A stretch of DNA of 64,000 nucleotides from Cryobacterium arcticum (GCF_003185895.1 NZ_QHLY01000009.1:190540-254539), one strand, 5' to 3'; shown: positions 47,351 to 56,780, counted from the stretch's first letter. Made by a program: numbers and translations. Notes: generated from the letters alone by a model not told the origin.

Positions 47351-47494
47351 ATGATTCTCTTACTCAGTGTTCTGATGGCCCTCACGATCTGGGCGGTGGC
47401 GGCGAGCCTCGTCGCCCTGCGCTCCGACGGCCTGGGCAACGTGGAACTTGCCCGGCGCAACCGGCATCCCGAACCGTTCCCTCGCGACCGATAG
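47351..47494 (+). CDS. Small single-helix membrane protein (47 aa)
   Basis: The 47-residue product starts with a strongly hydrophobic helix (residues 2-21) and has a basic tail with ALRSDGLGN and RRNRHPEPF. Small proteins with one N-terminal helix followed by a short R-x-D-G-x-G segment recur across actinobacteria, from memory. It is short and without a clear Shine-Dalgarno, so the call relies on composition and position. The divergent GlxA-type regulator may control it. Confidence 0.6.
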   Translation: MILLLSVLMALTIWAVAASLVALRSDGLGNVELARRNRHPEPFPRDR

Positions 47495-47545
47495 TGTGGT
47501 CTGAGTTGGCAGCACCAGGCTGCCCGGAGAGCTCAGGGGCACCAC

Positions 47546-48511
47546 ATGGCTTGGCTTGTTACCGGAGGGGCCGGCTACATCGGCTCCCACGTCGTCCGCG
47601 CATTCCTGGCCGAAGGAATTGACGTCGTCGTCCTCGATGACCTGTCCAGCGGTCACGCCGAGTTCGTTCCGGCCGGAGTGCCGTTCGTGCAGGGCACGCT
47701 ACTCGACACCGCACTGCTCACCAAGACTTTCGCCGAGTACCCCATCAGCGGTGTCGTGCACGTGGCCGGGTTCAAGTACGCCGGCGTCTCGGTGACCCGC
47801 CCGCTGCACACCTACGAGCAGAACGTCACTGCGACGGCTCTGCTGCTCGCCGCCATGCAGGAGGCCGGGGTCGGCCGGATCGTCTTCTCCTCAAGCGCCG
47901 CCGTGTACGGCACCCCGTTCACCGACCTCGTCACCGAGGAGACCGCCAAGAGCCCCGAATCGCCGTATGGCGAGTCGAAGCTGATCGGTGAGTGGCTGTT
48001 GCGCGACCAGGCCGTCGCCGCCGGGCTCGCCCACACCTCGCTGCGCTACTTCAACGTCGTCGGATCCGGCAGCGCGGAGCTTCGCGACACCAGCCCGCAC
48101 AACCTGTTCCCGATGGTGTTCGAGGCGCTCATCGAAGGCCGCACGCCGCGCATCAACGGCAACGACTACAAGACCGAAGACGGCACCTGCGTGCGCGACT
48201 ACATTCACGTAGCCGACCTGGCCATCTCCCACGTGGCCGCCGCCCGTCGTCTGGATGCCGGCGACTCGATAGCTCCCGTCTACAACCTCGGCAGCGGAGA
48301 CGGTGTCTCGGTCGGCGAGATCATGAGCACCGTCGCGGCCGTCACCGGCATCCCGTTCACCCCGGTGATCGGCCCCCGCCGCACCGGCGACCCCGACCGC
48401 ATCGTCGCGTCGGGCGAAATGGCCGCGAGGGACCTGGACTGGAAGATGCGCCACACCCTCGAAGACATGGTGCGGAGCGCCTGGGAGTCCCGGCAGGCCG
48501 CTGCGTCCTGA
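47546..48511 (+). CDS. galE: UDP-glucose 4-epimerase
   Basis: The 321-residue extended SDR enzyme interconverts UDP-glucose and UDP-galactose. It has GGAGYIGSHVVRAF at the N-terminus, SSSAAVYG, and the catalytic YGESK. The region SPHNLFPMVFEALIEGR and the ending RRTGDPDRIVASGEMA are typical of GalE. It would supply UDP-galactose to Glf (33764-34930), linking this gene to the galactofuran pathway at a distance of 13 kb. Confidence 0.92.
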   Translation: MAWLVTGGAGYIGSHVVRAFLAEGIDVVVLDDLSSGHAEFVPAGVPFVQGTLLDTALLTKTFAEYPISGVVHVAGFKYAGVSVTRPLHTYEQNVTATALLLAAMQEAGVGRIVFSSSAAVYGTPFTDLVTEETAKSPESPYGESKLIGEWLLRDQAVAAGLAHTSLRYFNVVGSGSAELRDTSPHNLFPMVFEALIEGRTPRINGNDYKTEDGTCVRDYIHVADLAISHVAAARRLDAGDSIAPVYNLGSGDGVSVGEIMSTVAAVTGIPFTPVIGPRRTGDPDRIVASGEMAARDLDWKMRHTLEDMVRSAWESRQAAAS

Positions 48512-48545
48512 CGCGCACGACACGATTCGGGCACGACGGCGAGCC

Positions 48546-48574
48546 TAAACCCTCCAGCCCGTATTGAGGGTTTA
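48546..48574 (+). terminator. Hairpin downstream of galE
   Basis: TAAACCCTC (48546-48554) and GAGGGTTTA (48566-48574) form a perfect 9-bp stem with an 11-nt loop, 34 bp after the galE stop and just upstream of the whiB promoter. It could terminate galE transcription or shield the whiB promoter. No T-tract follows. Confidence 0.55.
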
Positions 48575-48585
48575 CGATCTGCGAC

Positions 48586-48614
48586 TTGACGGCAGCGAAC
48601 TACACCGGTGTAAT
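48586..48614 (+). promoter_or_regulatory. whiB promoter with overlapping palindrome
   Basis: TTGACG (48586-48591) and TGTAAT (48609-48614) are spaced by 17 bp and form a near-consensus sigma-70-type promoter, predicting a start near 48621. TACACCGGTGTA (48601-48612) is a perfect 12-bp palindrome overlapping the -10 box, as a repressor site would. Confidence 0.7.
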
Positions 48615-48659
48615 TAGTTCTAGCGCGAAAACGTGCATGAGCTGATGGGTGGAGGCGAT

Positions 48660-48995
48660 ATGACGTTGTCCGAATATCGTTCCGGGGTACCTGAAGACTG
48701 GTTCGTCGATCCCGTACGCCTCGGCGTGCCCGGGGTCCGCAAGGAATCGACGCCGATCGAGGGAGCGGACGACAACCCGCTCGCCTGGCAGTCGGATTCC
48801 CTGTGTGCCCAGACCGACCCAGAAGCCTTCTTCCCGGAAAAAGGCGGCTCGACCAGAGACGCAAAGAAGATCTGTGCTTCCTGCGAGGTGCGCCCCCAGT
48901 GCCTCCAGTACGCTCTCGCCAACGACGAACGCTTCGGTATCTGGGGCGGTCTGTCGGAGCGTGAACGGCGCAAACTCCGCAAACGCGCGGGCTGA
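48660..48995 (+). CDS. whiB2: WhiB-family iron-sulfur transcriptional regulator (WhiB2/WhmD-like)
   Basis: The 111-residue protein has four conserved cysteines binding a 4Fe-4S cluster (C in SLCAQTDPEAF, then KKICASCEVRPQC) and the GIWGG turn before the basic C-terminal tail ERRKLRKRAG. WhiB2 (WhmD) is needed for septation in mycobacteria, and the position near manA agrees with Rv3260c. ATG 48660 has GGAGG 4 nt upstream; ATG 48633 in the same frame is a weaker alternative. Transcription should start near 48621. Confidence 0.93.
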   Translation: MTLSEYRSGVPEDWFVDPVRLGVPGVRKESTPIEGADDNPLAWQSDSLCAQTDPEAFFPEKGGSTRDAKKICASCEVRPQCLQYALANDERFGIWGGLSERERRKLRKRAG

Positions 48996-49105
48996 CCGCA
49001 TCCGGCAGGGCCTGCCGTTTCGCCGGACAGCAGCCGTGCCCGGATTCGTGGCGCGCCTGACCGGTTGAGCGTTCTGGACCGTTATCCGCTTAGGCTGTCC
49101 ACGAT

Positions 49106-52100
49106 ATGCAAGCCAGAGTCACCGCCATCATCGTCGCCCGCAACGGCGCTTCGCACCTTGAGCGAACTCTCGAGGCCCTTCGATCGCAGACCCGCCAGCC
49201 CGACACCGTCATAGCGGTCGATTGCGGGTCGAGCGACACCACCTCAGAGCTGCTGGCGGCGTTCGGCCCCACCCACTTCATCTCGGCGGATGCGTCGCTG
49301 TCGTTCGGCGCCGCCATCAATACCGCCATGCGAGTGCTCGACGAGCCCGCCGGAGACCACGAAATGCTCTGGCTGCTGGCGCAGGACAGCGCCCCCGCAC
49401 CCAGTGCCTTGCGGAGCCTGCTGGCCGAACTCGAAATCGCCCCTTCCGTCGCCGTCGCCGGTCCTAAGGTCATGGAGTGGGTCGCCGACGACTACATCCA
49501 CGATTTCGGCCAGTCGATGACCCCGTATGGGTCCACCGTGACCCTGGTCGAGAGCGAACTCGACCAGGAACAGCACGACGGCCTGAGCGACGTTCTCGCG
49601 GTCAGCGCCGGCGGCATGCTCGTGCGCCACAGCGTCTGGAACCTGCTCGGCGGCTTCGACCCCGCGCTGCCCATCGTCGACGATTCGCTCGACTTCTGCG
49701 TTCGGGTGCGCCTGGCGGGCTACCGTGTCTCCGTCGTGGCCGCCGCCAGGGTCAGTTCGGCCGGGGATGGCGTGGCCGGACCGGATGGTTCCTCCCGCGG
49801 TCGGGCCCGACGCCGCCGGGTGCGCGCGGAGCGGTCGGCCCAACTGCACCGCCGACTGGTCTACTCACCGGCCTGGGCGCTTCCCGTGCACTGGCTGTCG
49901 CTCATCCCGCTCGCTTTCCTTCGCTCCATCGGCGACCTCCTGCGCAAAGAACCGGGAGCGATCCTCGGCGAATTCTCCGCGGCGTTCGCTGCCGCGTTCC
50001 GGGGCGGCCGGGTCCGCACGGCGCGCACCAAGCTCGCCGCCACCCGCACCCTGAGCTGGTCCTCGATCGCGAGCCTCCGGGTCTCGGCGGCAGAGGTGCG
50101 CCGCCGGCACGCCCTCACCCGGGAGGCCGCACTCACCGGGGCCCGCGGCGACCGGCCGGAGATCCGGTTCTTCTCCGGCGGCGGCGCGTGGACCCTGCTG
50201 GCCGCTGCCGCTGTGGGCATCGCGATGCTGGCCCCCCTGATCGGCACCCAGGCCCTCGTCGGTGGCGGGCTGCTGCCGCTGTCCAGCACCATCGGTGACC
50301 TCTGGGCCAACGTGGGCTACGGCTGGCGCGACATCGGCCTGGGCTTCACCGGCGCGGCCGACCCGTTCGCCGCGATCCTCGCCATCCTCGGCAGCCTCAC
50401 CTTCTGGTCGCCGTCGTTCGCCATCGTGCTGCTCTACCTGCTGGCCCTGCCGGCGGCCGCCTTCGACGCCTGGATGGCCGCCACCCGGCTGACCCATCGC
50501 GGGTCCATCCGCGCCGTCGCCGCCGTGCTCTGGGCGCTCTCACCCACCTTCCTCACCGCCATCGCCGCCGGCCGGCCGGCCGCGATCCTCGTGCACCTGC
50601 TGCTGCCCTGGCTGTTCTTCGCCGGGTTCGCCGCCGCCAGGTCCTGGTCGGCGTCGGGCTCCGCCGCCCTGCTGTTCGCCGCCATCGTCGCCTGCGCACC
50701 GTCCCTCGCGCCGGCGCTCCTGGTCGGCTGGGCCATCTGCGTGCTGGTCAGCGGCCGCAGTGTGATGCGCTTCATCGGCATCCCGCTTCCCGCACTGGCG
50801 CTGGCCATCCCACTGATCTGGGACCAGGGGTTGCGCGGAAACTGGCTGGCCCTGCTGGCCGACCCCGGAGTGCCGGTGCCCACCGACGTCGTCCCCACCT
50901 GGCAGCTGATCCTCGGATTCCCCGCGGGCGACTTCGGCGGCTGGACCCAGCTCCTCCCGCTCTGGGGTGGCGACGCCACCGTGGCCGGCTACGTGGTTCC
51001 GCTGCTCTTGATCCCCATGGCCGTGCTGGCCCTGCTCTCGCTTCTGCTGCCCGGCGCCCGCGGTGCGGCGTTCGCGCTCCTGACCGCCCTGCTCGGCCTC
51101 GCCACGGCGATCGGCGCCGGCCTGCTGTCGGTGGCGTCGGTGGGCGCCGAAGGCGTGTCGATCTGGCCCGGCAACGGACTCAGCCTGTACTGGCTCGGCA
51201 TCGTCGGCGGCGTGGTGTTCGCCGCCCGCGGGCTGCACAAGGTGGCCATCGCACCCCTGATCGTGTCGGCAGTCGCCCTGGCCGTCGTCGCCCTGCCGCT
51301 GGCCGCTGCGCTGCCGCTGGGCACCTCTGTCGTGCAGGAGAGCATCGGGCGCACCCAGCCGGCTTTCGTCACCGCCGAGGCCGCCGTGGAACCCCGGGTC
51401 GGTACCCTGCAGATCACCCCGCAGCCCGACGGCGGCATCCTGGCCACCATCGTGCGGGGCACGGGGGAGCGGCTCGACGCGCAGTCCACGCTGAACAGCA
51501 CGGCGACCGAACTCACCGCCGAACAGCTCGAGCTGGCCACGCTGGCCGGCAACCTCGCCTCGCAGAGCGGCCTGGATGCCTCGACCGACCTGGCCCGGTT
51601 CGGCATCCGCTTCGTCTTGTTGCGCCCAGCGGCCGCCACCCCGGCCGCGTGGGGAGACACCACCACCGTCACACCGGCGGCAACGGAGACCACCACCCGC
51701 ACCACCACCTCGCTCGACGGCAACGCCGCCCTTGTTCCGGTAGGCGACACCGCCTTCGGCCAGCTCTGGCGCGCGGAGGCCGTGACCGACACCGCGACCA
51801 ACGGCCAGATCCCCGCGGACGCCGGCGGGGCCTTCGGCCTGGTGACCGCGCTTATCGCCGCCCTCGTGATCGGCGCGACGGTGCTGCTGTCCATTCCCAC
51901 CGGTGCCGGCCGCGAAGCCGTACGGCAGGCGCACCGGGACGCGATCCGCCGAGCCTCCCGGCTGAGCAAGCCGCCCAAGCCCACTAAGGCCGCCAAACCT
52001 GCCCGCGCTCCACGCGTGCCGCGCCCGCCACGCACCAAGCGGCCCGCCGGACGGCGAGTGAAGGGCGCACCGGGCGAAACGGCGCCCCCGAAACCGGTCG

Positions 52101-52150
52101 ACGGCGTCGCCGACACCGACACTCCGGAGGATTCAGATCATGGCAACTAA
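49106..52150 (+). CDS. Giant membrane family 2 glycosyltransferase
   Basis: The 1014-residue protein starts with a GT-A-like domain (residues 1-215: VTAIIVARNGASHLERTL, VIAVDCGSSDTT) and continues with about a dozen membrane helices (about 260-700), an extracytoplasmic portion (about 720-910), a last helix near 915-930 and a basic cytoplasmic tail with PPKPTKAAKPARAPR-type composition. In place of the usual DxD metal site it reads LLAQDSAP, so metal binding may be altered. Such genes occur beside whiB2 and a DUF5719 gene in many actinobacteria. The next gene overlaps it by 11 nt. Substrate and function are unknown. Confidence 0.82.
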   Translation: MQARVTAIIVARNGASHLERTLEALRSQTRQPDTVIAVDCGSSDTTSELLAAFGPTHFISADASLSFGAAINTAMRVLDEPAGDHEMLWLLAQDSAPAPSALRSLLAELEIAPSVAVAGPKVMEWVADDYIHDFGQSMTPYGSTVTLVESELDQEQHDGLSDVLAVSAGGMLVRHSVWNLLGGFDPALPIVDDSLDFCVRVRLAGYRVSVVAAARVSSAGDGVAGPDGSSRGRARRRRVRAERSAQLHRRLVYSPAWALPVHWLSLIPLAFLRSIGDLLRKEPGAILGEFSAAFAAAFRGGRVRTARTKLAATRTLSWSSIASLRVSAAEVRRRHALTREAALTGARGDRPEIRFFSGGGAWTLLAAAAVGIAMLAPLIGTQALVGGGLLPLSSTIGDLWANVGYGWRDIGLGFTGAADPFAAILAILGSLTFWSPSFAIVLLYLLALPAAAFDAWMAATRLTHRGSIRAVAAVLWALSPTFLTAIAAGRPAAILVHLLLPWLFFAGFAAARSWSASGSAALLFAAIVACAPSLAPALLVGWAICVLVSGRSVMRFIGIPLPALALAIPLIWDQGLRGNWLALLADPGVPVPTDVVPTWQLILGFPAGDFGGWTQLLPLWGGDATVAGYVVPLLLIPMAVLALLSLLLPGARGAAFALLTALLGLATAIGAGLLSVASVGAEGVSIWPGNGLSLYWLGIVGGVVFAARGLHKVAIAPLIVSAVALAVVALPLAAALPLGTSVVQESIGRTQPAFVTAEAAVEPRVGTLQITPQPDGGILATIVRGTGERLDAQSTLNSTATELTAEQLELATLAGNLASQSGLDASTDLARFGIRFVLLRPAAATPAAWGDTTTVTPAATETTTRTTTSLDGNAALVPVGDTAFGQLWRAEAVTDTATNGQIPADAGGAFGLVTALIAALVIGATVLLSIPTGAGREAVRQAHRDAIRRASRLSKPPKPTKAAKPARAPRVPRPPRTKRPAGRRVKGAPGETAPPKPVDGVADTDTPEDSDHGN

Positions 52151-53594
52151 GCGCAGGGTCGCCGTGCTCGGCGCCAGGCTCGCGGCCGGCCTGGTCGGCA
52201 TCGTCATCGTGATCGTCGCTGTCGGCGGCTCTGCCGTCGTGCCGTGGCCAACGCTGGTGCGCGCCGCGCCGTCGACGCTGGTCACCCCGGTCGCCAGCGA
52301 CCAGCTGCGGGTGTGCCCCGGACCGCTCCTCACCCTGGCCGAGGATTCCAGCCAGGCGGACACCGCGACCTCCGTCGGCCCGTTCGCGGCCACGTACGGG
52401 GCCCGCTCAGCCGGGTCCGGTACCAACGCGGTGACCGTGGACACCACCGACCTCTCGGCCGTCGACAACGCCGAAAGCGCGCGAGACGGTGCACCGATCA
52501 TGCTCAGCGTTCCCGTCGAAGCCGGGGCCACTGAAGCGCCCCTGGTCGCCGGTGCCCAGTCGCAGGCCGCGGCCAGCGAGACCCTCGGCGGCCTGGCAGC
52601 CGCTGCCTGCACCGAAGCGTCCAGCGATTCCTGGCTCGTCAGCGGTTCCACCGATGTGGGCCGCACCAGCCTGGTGCTGCTGAGTAACCCGACCACCGTC
52701 GTGGCCTCGGTCGACCTCACCGTCTACGGCGAAGCCGGCGTTGTGGATGCGCCGGGTTCGACCGGTATCCTCGTGCAGCCCGGCAGTCAACGCATTGTGT
52801 CGCTGGCCGGACTCGCCCCGAACCTGCGCTCGCCCGTGGTGCACGTCACCGCCACCGGCGGCCAGGTCGCCGCCGCCCTGCAGCAGAGCCTCATTCGCGG
52901 CATCCAACCCGGCGGCGTCGAGCTGACCGGGGCGACGACATCACCGGATGTGACCCAGACCATCCCCGGTGTCGTCGTGACGACCCCGGGCGCCGACATC
53001 TCCACCGACGCCGGTGCGGTCTCGGAGGACACCCCGTCGGTACGCATCCTCGTGCCGGGCGACGCCGTGGCCACCGTCAGTGTGGGCGTGCTGAGCGAAG
53101 ACGGCGCATCGACCGGCACCTCGCTCGAGGTCGAACTCCAGCCGGGCATCGCCACCGAGGTGCCGCTCAGCGGCGTCGTGGCCGGGAACTACACCGTGAA
53201 GCTGGCCGCAGACCAGCCCATCGTCGCCGCGGCCGTGACCACGACGACCGGCACCATCAGCCCCGACTTCAGCTGGGCCTCTGCGGCCGCGTCGCAGGAC
53301 GGCGACTTCCTGGTGAGCGTCGCCGACGGCCCCGCGCCGACCCTGCACCTGGCCAACACCTCCGGCAGCGATGCCGACCTGACTCTCACCTCAGACACCG
53401 CCCCGAGCACGCAGGTCACGGTGCCGGCCGGTCAGTCCGCCGTGGTGCCGCTCACCGCCTCTGGCCAATACCTGGTCAGCGGCGGAGCGGGTATTGCGGC
53501 CGCCGTCGCCTATGCGGGCGACGGGCAGTCCGCGTCGTACACGATCAGCCCGATCGGCCCGTTGGCCGCCGCTATCCCGGTCTACTCGCACTGA
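52140..53594 (+). CDS. DUF5719-like exported protein
   Basis: The 484-residue protein has one N-terminal helix (about residues 12-35) and is otherwise extracytoplasmic, rich in alanine, valine and threonine, and apparently all-beta, with repeated segments such as VTVPAGQSAVVPLTASGQY. This matches the DUF5719 group found downstream of the giant glycosyltransferase in actinobacteria; the assignment is from context and composition. Overlap with the preceding gene (11 nt) implies coupled translation, so it may be the outer partner of that enzyme. Confidence 0.75.
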   Translation: MATKRRVAVLGARLAAGLVGIVIVIVAVGGSAVVPWPTLVRAAPSTLVTPVASDQLRVCPGPLLTLAEDSSQADTATSVGPFAATYGARSAGSGTNAVTVDTTDLSAVDNAESARDGAPIMLSVPVEAGATEAPLVAGAQSQAAASETLGGLAAAACTEASSDSWLVSGSTDVGRTSLVLLSNPTTVVASVDLTVYGEAGVVDAPGSTGILVQPGSQRIVSLAGLAPNLRSPVVHVTATGGQVAAALQQSLIRGIQPGGVELTGATTSPDVTQTIPGVVVTTPGADISTDAGAVSEDTPSVRILVPGDAVATVSVGVLSEDGASTGTSLEVELQPGIATEVPLSGVVAGNYTVKLAADQPIVAAAVTTTTGTISPDFSWASAAASQDGDFLVSVADGPAPTLHLANTSGSDADLTLTSDTAPSTQVTVPAGQSAVVPLTASGQYLVSGGAGIAAAVAYAGDGQSASYTISPIGPLAAAIPVYSH

Positions 53595-53623
53595 CCGGAA
53601 CCCGTCCGCCCAAGGAGCCCGCC

Positions 53624-54724
53624 GTGACCGAAACCCCCGCTGCGCCGACTGCCGGCGCCGGCGTCCAACGCCACCTCCTGGTCACCGGCGGCGCCGGATT
53701 CATCGGCGGTGCCGTGGTCGAAGCCGCGCTCGAGCGGGGCTGGCGGGTGCGGGTGCTGGATTCGCTCCGCCGCGACGTGCACGGCGGTCTCCCCGCCGTG
53801 GATCCGCGGGTGGAGTTCGTGGTCGGCGACGTCACCGACCCCGCCGGAGTCGCGCACGCCCTGCGTGACATCGACGTGGTGTGCCACCAGGCCGCCAAGG
53901 TGGGGCTGGGCGTCGACTTCTCCGACGCGCCGGACTACGTGCACAGCAACGAAGTGGGCACTGCGGTGCTGCTGGCCGGCATGACCGCGGCGGGAATCGG
54001 CCAACTCGTGCTCGCGTCGTCCATGGTCGTCTACGGCGAGGGCAGCTACCGCAGCGCCGCCGGGTTCGCCCGACCGGGCCCGCGGCTCGCCGCCGACCTC
54101 GACGCCGGCAGGTTCGACCCGATCGATGAGGCGACCGGAGAGCCGCTCGAACCCGTGTTGGTCGGCGAAGACGACCCGCTCGACCCGCGCAACGTCTACG
54201 CGAGCAGCAAGCTCGGCCAGGAGTACCTCGCCACGGCGTGGAGCCGCAGCACCGGCGGCACCGCGGCCGCGCTGCGCTACCACAACGTCTATGGCCCCGG
54301 CATGCCGCAGAACACGCCATACGCCGGCGTCGCATCCCTGTTCAGGTCGGCCCTGCAGCGCGGCGAGGCACCGAGGGTGTTCGAAGACGGGCGGCAGCGC
54401 CGGGATTTTGTGCACGTACGCGACATCGCCTCGGCCAACCTGGCCGCCATCGACTGGACGGGCACGGCACGGGCCGGCGTCTTCCGCCCGTTCAACGTGG
54501 GCAGCGGCACCGTGCACACGATCGGCGACATGGCTACGGCCCTCAGCGCCGCTGCGGGCGGCCCGCCGCCCGTCGTGACCGGTGACTACCGCCTCGGCGA
54601 CGTGCGGCACATCACCGCGTCGTCCGAACGGCTCCGCACCGAACTGGGCTGGACCCCGTCGGTGAGTTTCGAAGCCGGCATGCGCGAGTTCGCCACAGCG
54701 CCCCTGCGCGCAGCCGTAGTCTGA
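53624..54724 (+). CDS. NDP-sugar epimerase/dehydratase
   Basis: The 366-residue extended SDR protein has TGGAGFIGGAVVEAAL at about residue 22, DVVCHQAAKVGLG, ASSMVVYGEGSYR, the catalytic YASSK and a C-terminal GWTPSVSFEAGM. It resembles the GalE/UDP-glucuronate-epimerase branch of nucleotide-sugar enzymes. It starts 29 nt after the DUF5719-like gene. Its product sugar is unknown, but it heads the group of glycosylation genes that runs to 63.6 kb, so it may make a special donor sugar. Confidence 0.86.
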   Translation: MTETPAAPTAGAGVQRHLLVTGGAGFIGGAVVEAALERGWRVRVLDSLRRDVHGGLPAVDPRVEFVVGDVTDPAGVAHALRDIDVVCHQAAKVGLGVDFSDAPDYVHSNEVGTAVLLAGMTAAGIGQLVLASSMVVYGEGSYRSAAGFARPGPRLAADLDAGRFDPIDEATGEPLEPVLVGEDDPLDPRNVYASSKLGQEYLATAWSRSTGGTAAALRYHNVYGPGMPQNTPYAGVASLFRSALQRGEAPRVFEDGRQRRDFVHVRDIASANLAAIDWTGTARAGVFRPFNVGSGTVHTIGDMATALSAAAGGPPPVVTGDYRLGDVRHITASSERLRTELGWTPSVSFEAGMREFATAPLRAAVV

Positions 54725-54745
54725 ATCGCGGCCGTAGCCGGACCG

Positions 54746-55897
54746 TCAGGGTGCGGCGGGCGCCGCCTGCCCGGGCAGCAGGATGTCGAACCTGCAGCCG
54801 CCGCCGAAGTTCTGCACGGTGACCTCGCCCTGGTGCGCCCGGGCGATACCGTCGACGATCGCCAGCCCCAATCCGGCTCGGCCGTGGTCGGTCGATGCGG
54901 CGGCGGGGGTGCGGGGTTCGCTGCCGCGCCACCCGGCCTCGAACACCCGCTCCAGGTCGGCCGGATCGATGCCACCGGCGGCATCCTGCACCGAGATCAC
55001 GGCGCGACCGTCGGCGTGCTCGGTTGCCGCCACCACGATGCCGCCGCCGGGCTCCGATTGCTGGATGGCGTTCATCACCAGGTTGCCGACGGCGCGGGAG
55101 AGCTCACGCGGGTCTGCCTGAATCGTCAGGCCCATCGCTCCCTCGAAGCGGAGGTCGAGGGATTTCGACCTGGCCACCGGGCCCAGGTCGGCCACGGTGT
55201 CACTGATCAGGTCGTACAGCGACACCTGCTCCAGCGCCAGCCGCAGCGTGCCGGAGTTGATGCGGGACAGCTCGAACAGGTCGTCAACCATTCCGTTCAG
55301 CCGGTCGACCTGGCTGCGGATCTGCCCGTAATACCGGCTCGGGTCCTCGACCATGTTGTCCTCGAGCGCCTCGGCCATCGCGCGGATGCCCGCCAGCGGC
55401 GTGCGCAGATCGTGCGAGATCCAGGCAACCAGTTCCCGGCGCGACTCTTCGATCCGGCCCTCGCGGTCGCGAGACTGCTGCAACCTCTGGTCGGTGGCGG
55501 CGAGCTCGTCGGCGAGGGCGGCGAATTCATTATTGCTGTGCCGCTCGGGGGCGGCGGGCGGCTCGCCCCGGCCGAGGTTTGCGGCGGCCAGCCTGAGATG
55601 CCGGCTGTCACGAACCAGCCAGGTGCCGAGCAACGCGGCCATCAGCAGGGAGACACATCCGGCCACCGCGGCCACGAAGTAGAAGACCGTGAGGTCGTGA
55701 TCCGACACGTACATCAGCGATGCGGCCGCTGCCATCCCGCTCACGACGGACACCACGGTCGCGAACGCGACCACAACCAGCTGCAACACCAGGGAGAAGC
55801 GCGCCAACAGGCGCAGGGCGATGAGACCGACCGCCCCCACGATGATGGCGCAGGCCAAGGCGATGACGATCACGCTCATCAGACCGGTGAGAGTCAT
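54746..55897 (-). CDS. HAMP-type membrane sensor histidine kinase
   Basis: The 383-residue protein has two N-terminal helices with a short outer loop and two more hydrophobic segments, then a linker, an H-box SHDLRTPLAGIRAM, an N-box (NLVMNAIQQS), and an ATP lid DAAGGIDPADLERVFEAGWRG...GLGLAIVDGI. It is a standard PhoR/BaeS-like kinase. The start codon overlaps the response regulator stop by 4 nt (ATGA). Signal unknown. It is transcribed away from the glycosyltransferase cluster on the other side, which it may regulate. Confidence 0.9.
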   Translation of the reverse strand: MTLTGLMSVIVIALACAIIVGAVGLIALRLLARFSLVLQLVVVAFATVVSVVSGMAAAASLMYVSDHDLTVFYFVAAVAGCVSLLMAALLGTWLVRDSRHLRLAAANLGRGEPPAAPERHSNNEFAALADELAATDQRLQQSRDREGRIEESRRELVAWISHDLRTPLAGIRAMAEALEDNMVEDPSRYYGQIRSQVDRLNGMVDDLFELSRINSGTLRLALEQVSLYDLISDTVADLGPVARSKSLDLRFEGAMGLTIQADPRELSRAVGNLVMNAIQQSEPGGGIVVAATEHADGRAVISVQDAAGGIDPADLERVFEAGWRGSEPRTPAAASTDHGRAGLGLAIVDGIARAHQGEVTVQNFGGGCRFDILLPGQAAPAAP

Positions 55898-56664
55898 CGC
55901 TCGGCCTCCAGGCCCCGCTCGGCCTGCCGCGCCAGGCTGAGCGGCTCCGGGTCGAACCTGTAGCCGACTCCCCAGACCGTGTTCAAGAATTGTGGTCGGG
56001 TGGGGTCGGCTTCGATCTTCTCCCGCAACCGGCGCACATGCACCGTGACGGTGGAAAGGTCGCCGAAATCCCAGCCCCAGACCGACTTGAGCAGATCCTC
56101 CCGGCCGAGCGCCTGATGCGGGTGCGCGATCAGGTGGGCCAGCAGGTCGAACTCCCGGGCGGTGAGGACCAGCGGCTGGTCGAACATGCGCACCTCGTGC
56201 GCGGCCCGGTCGAGGCTGAACGGGCCGCAGGTCACGGTGTCGGCCGGCGCGGTGGGCTGCGGCGTGGAGCGGCGCAGCACCGAATGCACCCGCAACACGA
56301 GCTCCCGAGGCGAGAACGGCTTGGCGAGGTAATCGTCGGCTCCGGCTTCCAGGCCGTCGATCCGGTCTTCCTCCTGGTCGAGCGCGGTGAGCATGATCAC
56401 CGGGATCGACCAGCCGGCCTTGATCCGCACACACACCTCGATACCGTCGAGCAGCGGAAGCATCCGGTCGAGCACGACCAGGTCGGGCCGTTCGGTCTCG
56501 GCCTGGTGCAGCCCGCTCAGTCCATCGGTGGCCTGGGCCACCGTGAACCCGGCGGCGCGCAGGTAACGGCAGACGATCTCGGACACCGTCGGGTCGTCGT
56601 CGATGACCAGGATGCGCTGTGCGGCGTCGGGCCGGGGGAGCCCCGTCGTTTGGGGTGGAGTCAC
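55894..56664 (-). CDS. OmpR/PhoB-type response regulator
   Basis: The 256-residue protein has a receiver domain (RILVIDDDPTVSEIVCRYL; phosphoacceptor in LVVLDRMLPLLDG; lysine in YLAKPFSPREL) and a winged-helix DNA-binding domain (LTAREFDLLAHLIAHP...VHVRRLREKIE...TVWGVGYRF). The kinase gene follows with a 4-nt overlap. Its start is 129 bp from the divergent glycosyltransferase at 56793, so the regulator could act on that shared region. Confidence 0.93.
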   Translation of the reverse strand: MTPPQTTGLPRPDAAQRILVIDDDPTVSEIVCRYLRAAGFTVAQATDGLSGLHQAETERPDLVVLDRMLPLLDGIEVCVRIKAGWSIPVIMLTALDQEEDRIDGLEAGADDYLAKPFSPRELVLRVHSVLRRSTPQPTAPADTVTCGPFSLDRAAHEVRMFDQPLVLTAREFDLLAHLIAHPHQALGREDLLKSVWGWDFGDLSTVTVHVRRLREKIEADPTRPQFLNTVWGVGYRFDPEPLSLARQAERGLEAER

Positions 56665-56780
56665 CTTTGAAGACTAAACGGTGCGACCGGATGCCGCGAA
56701 GAGGAGGCATCCGGGAGGGGCGTTGAGATTCGTCCGCACTCCGTAACGTTTGACCCGGAGTGTCGCGTGGATGGTGCCCG

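Noticed and set aside
50540..51934. 464-codon minus-strand frame inside the giant glycosyltransferase gene
   Set aside because: Gly/Gln/Asp-rich low-complexity shadow of the opposite coding strand, no recognisable motifs and no upstream ribosome binding site.
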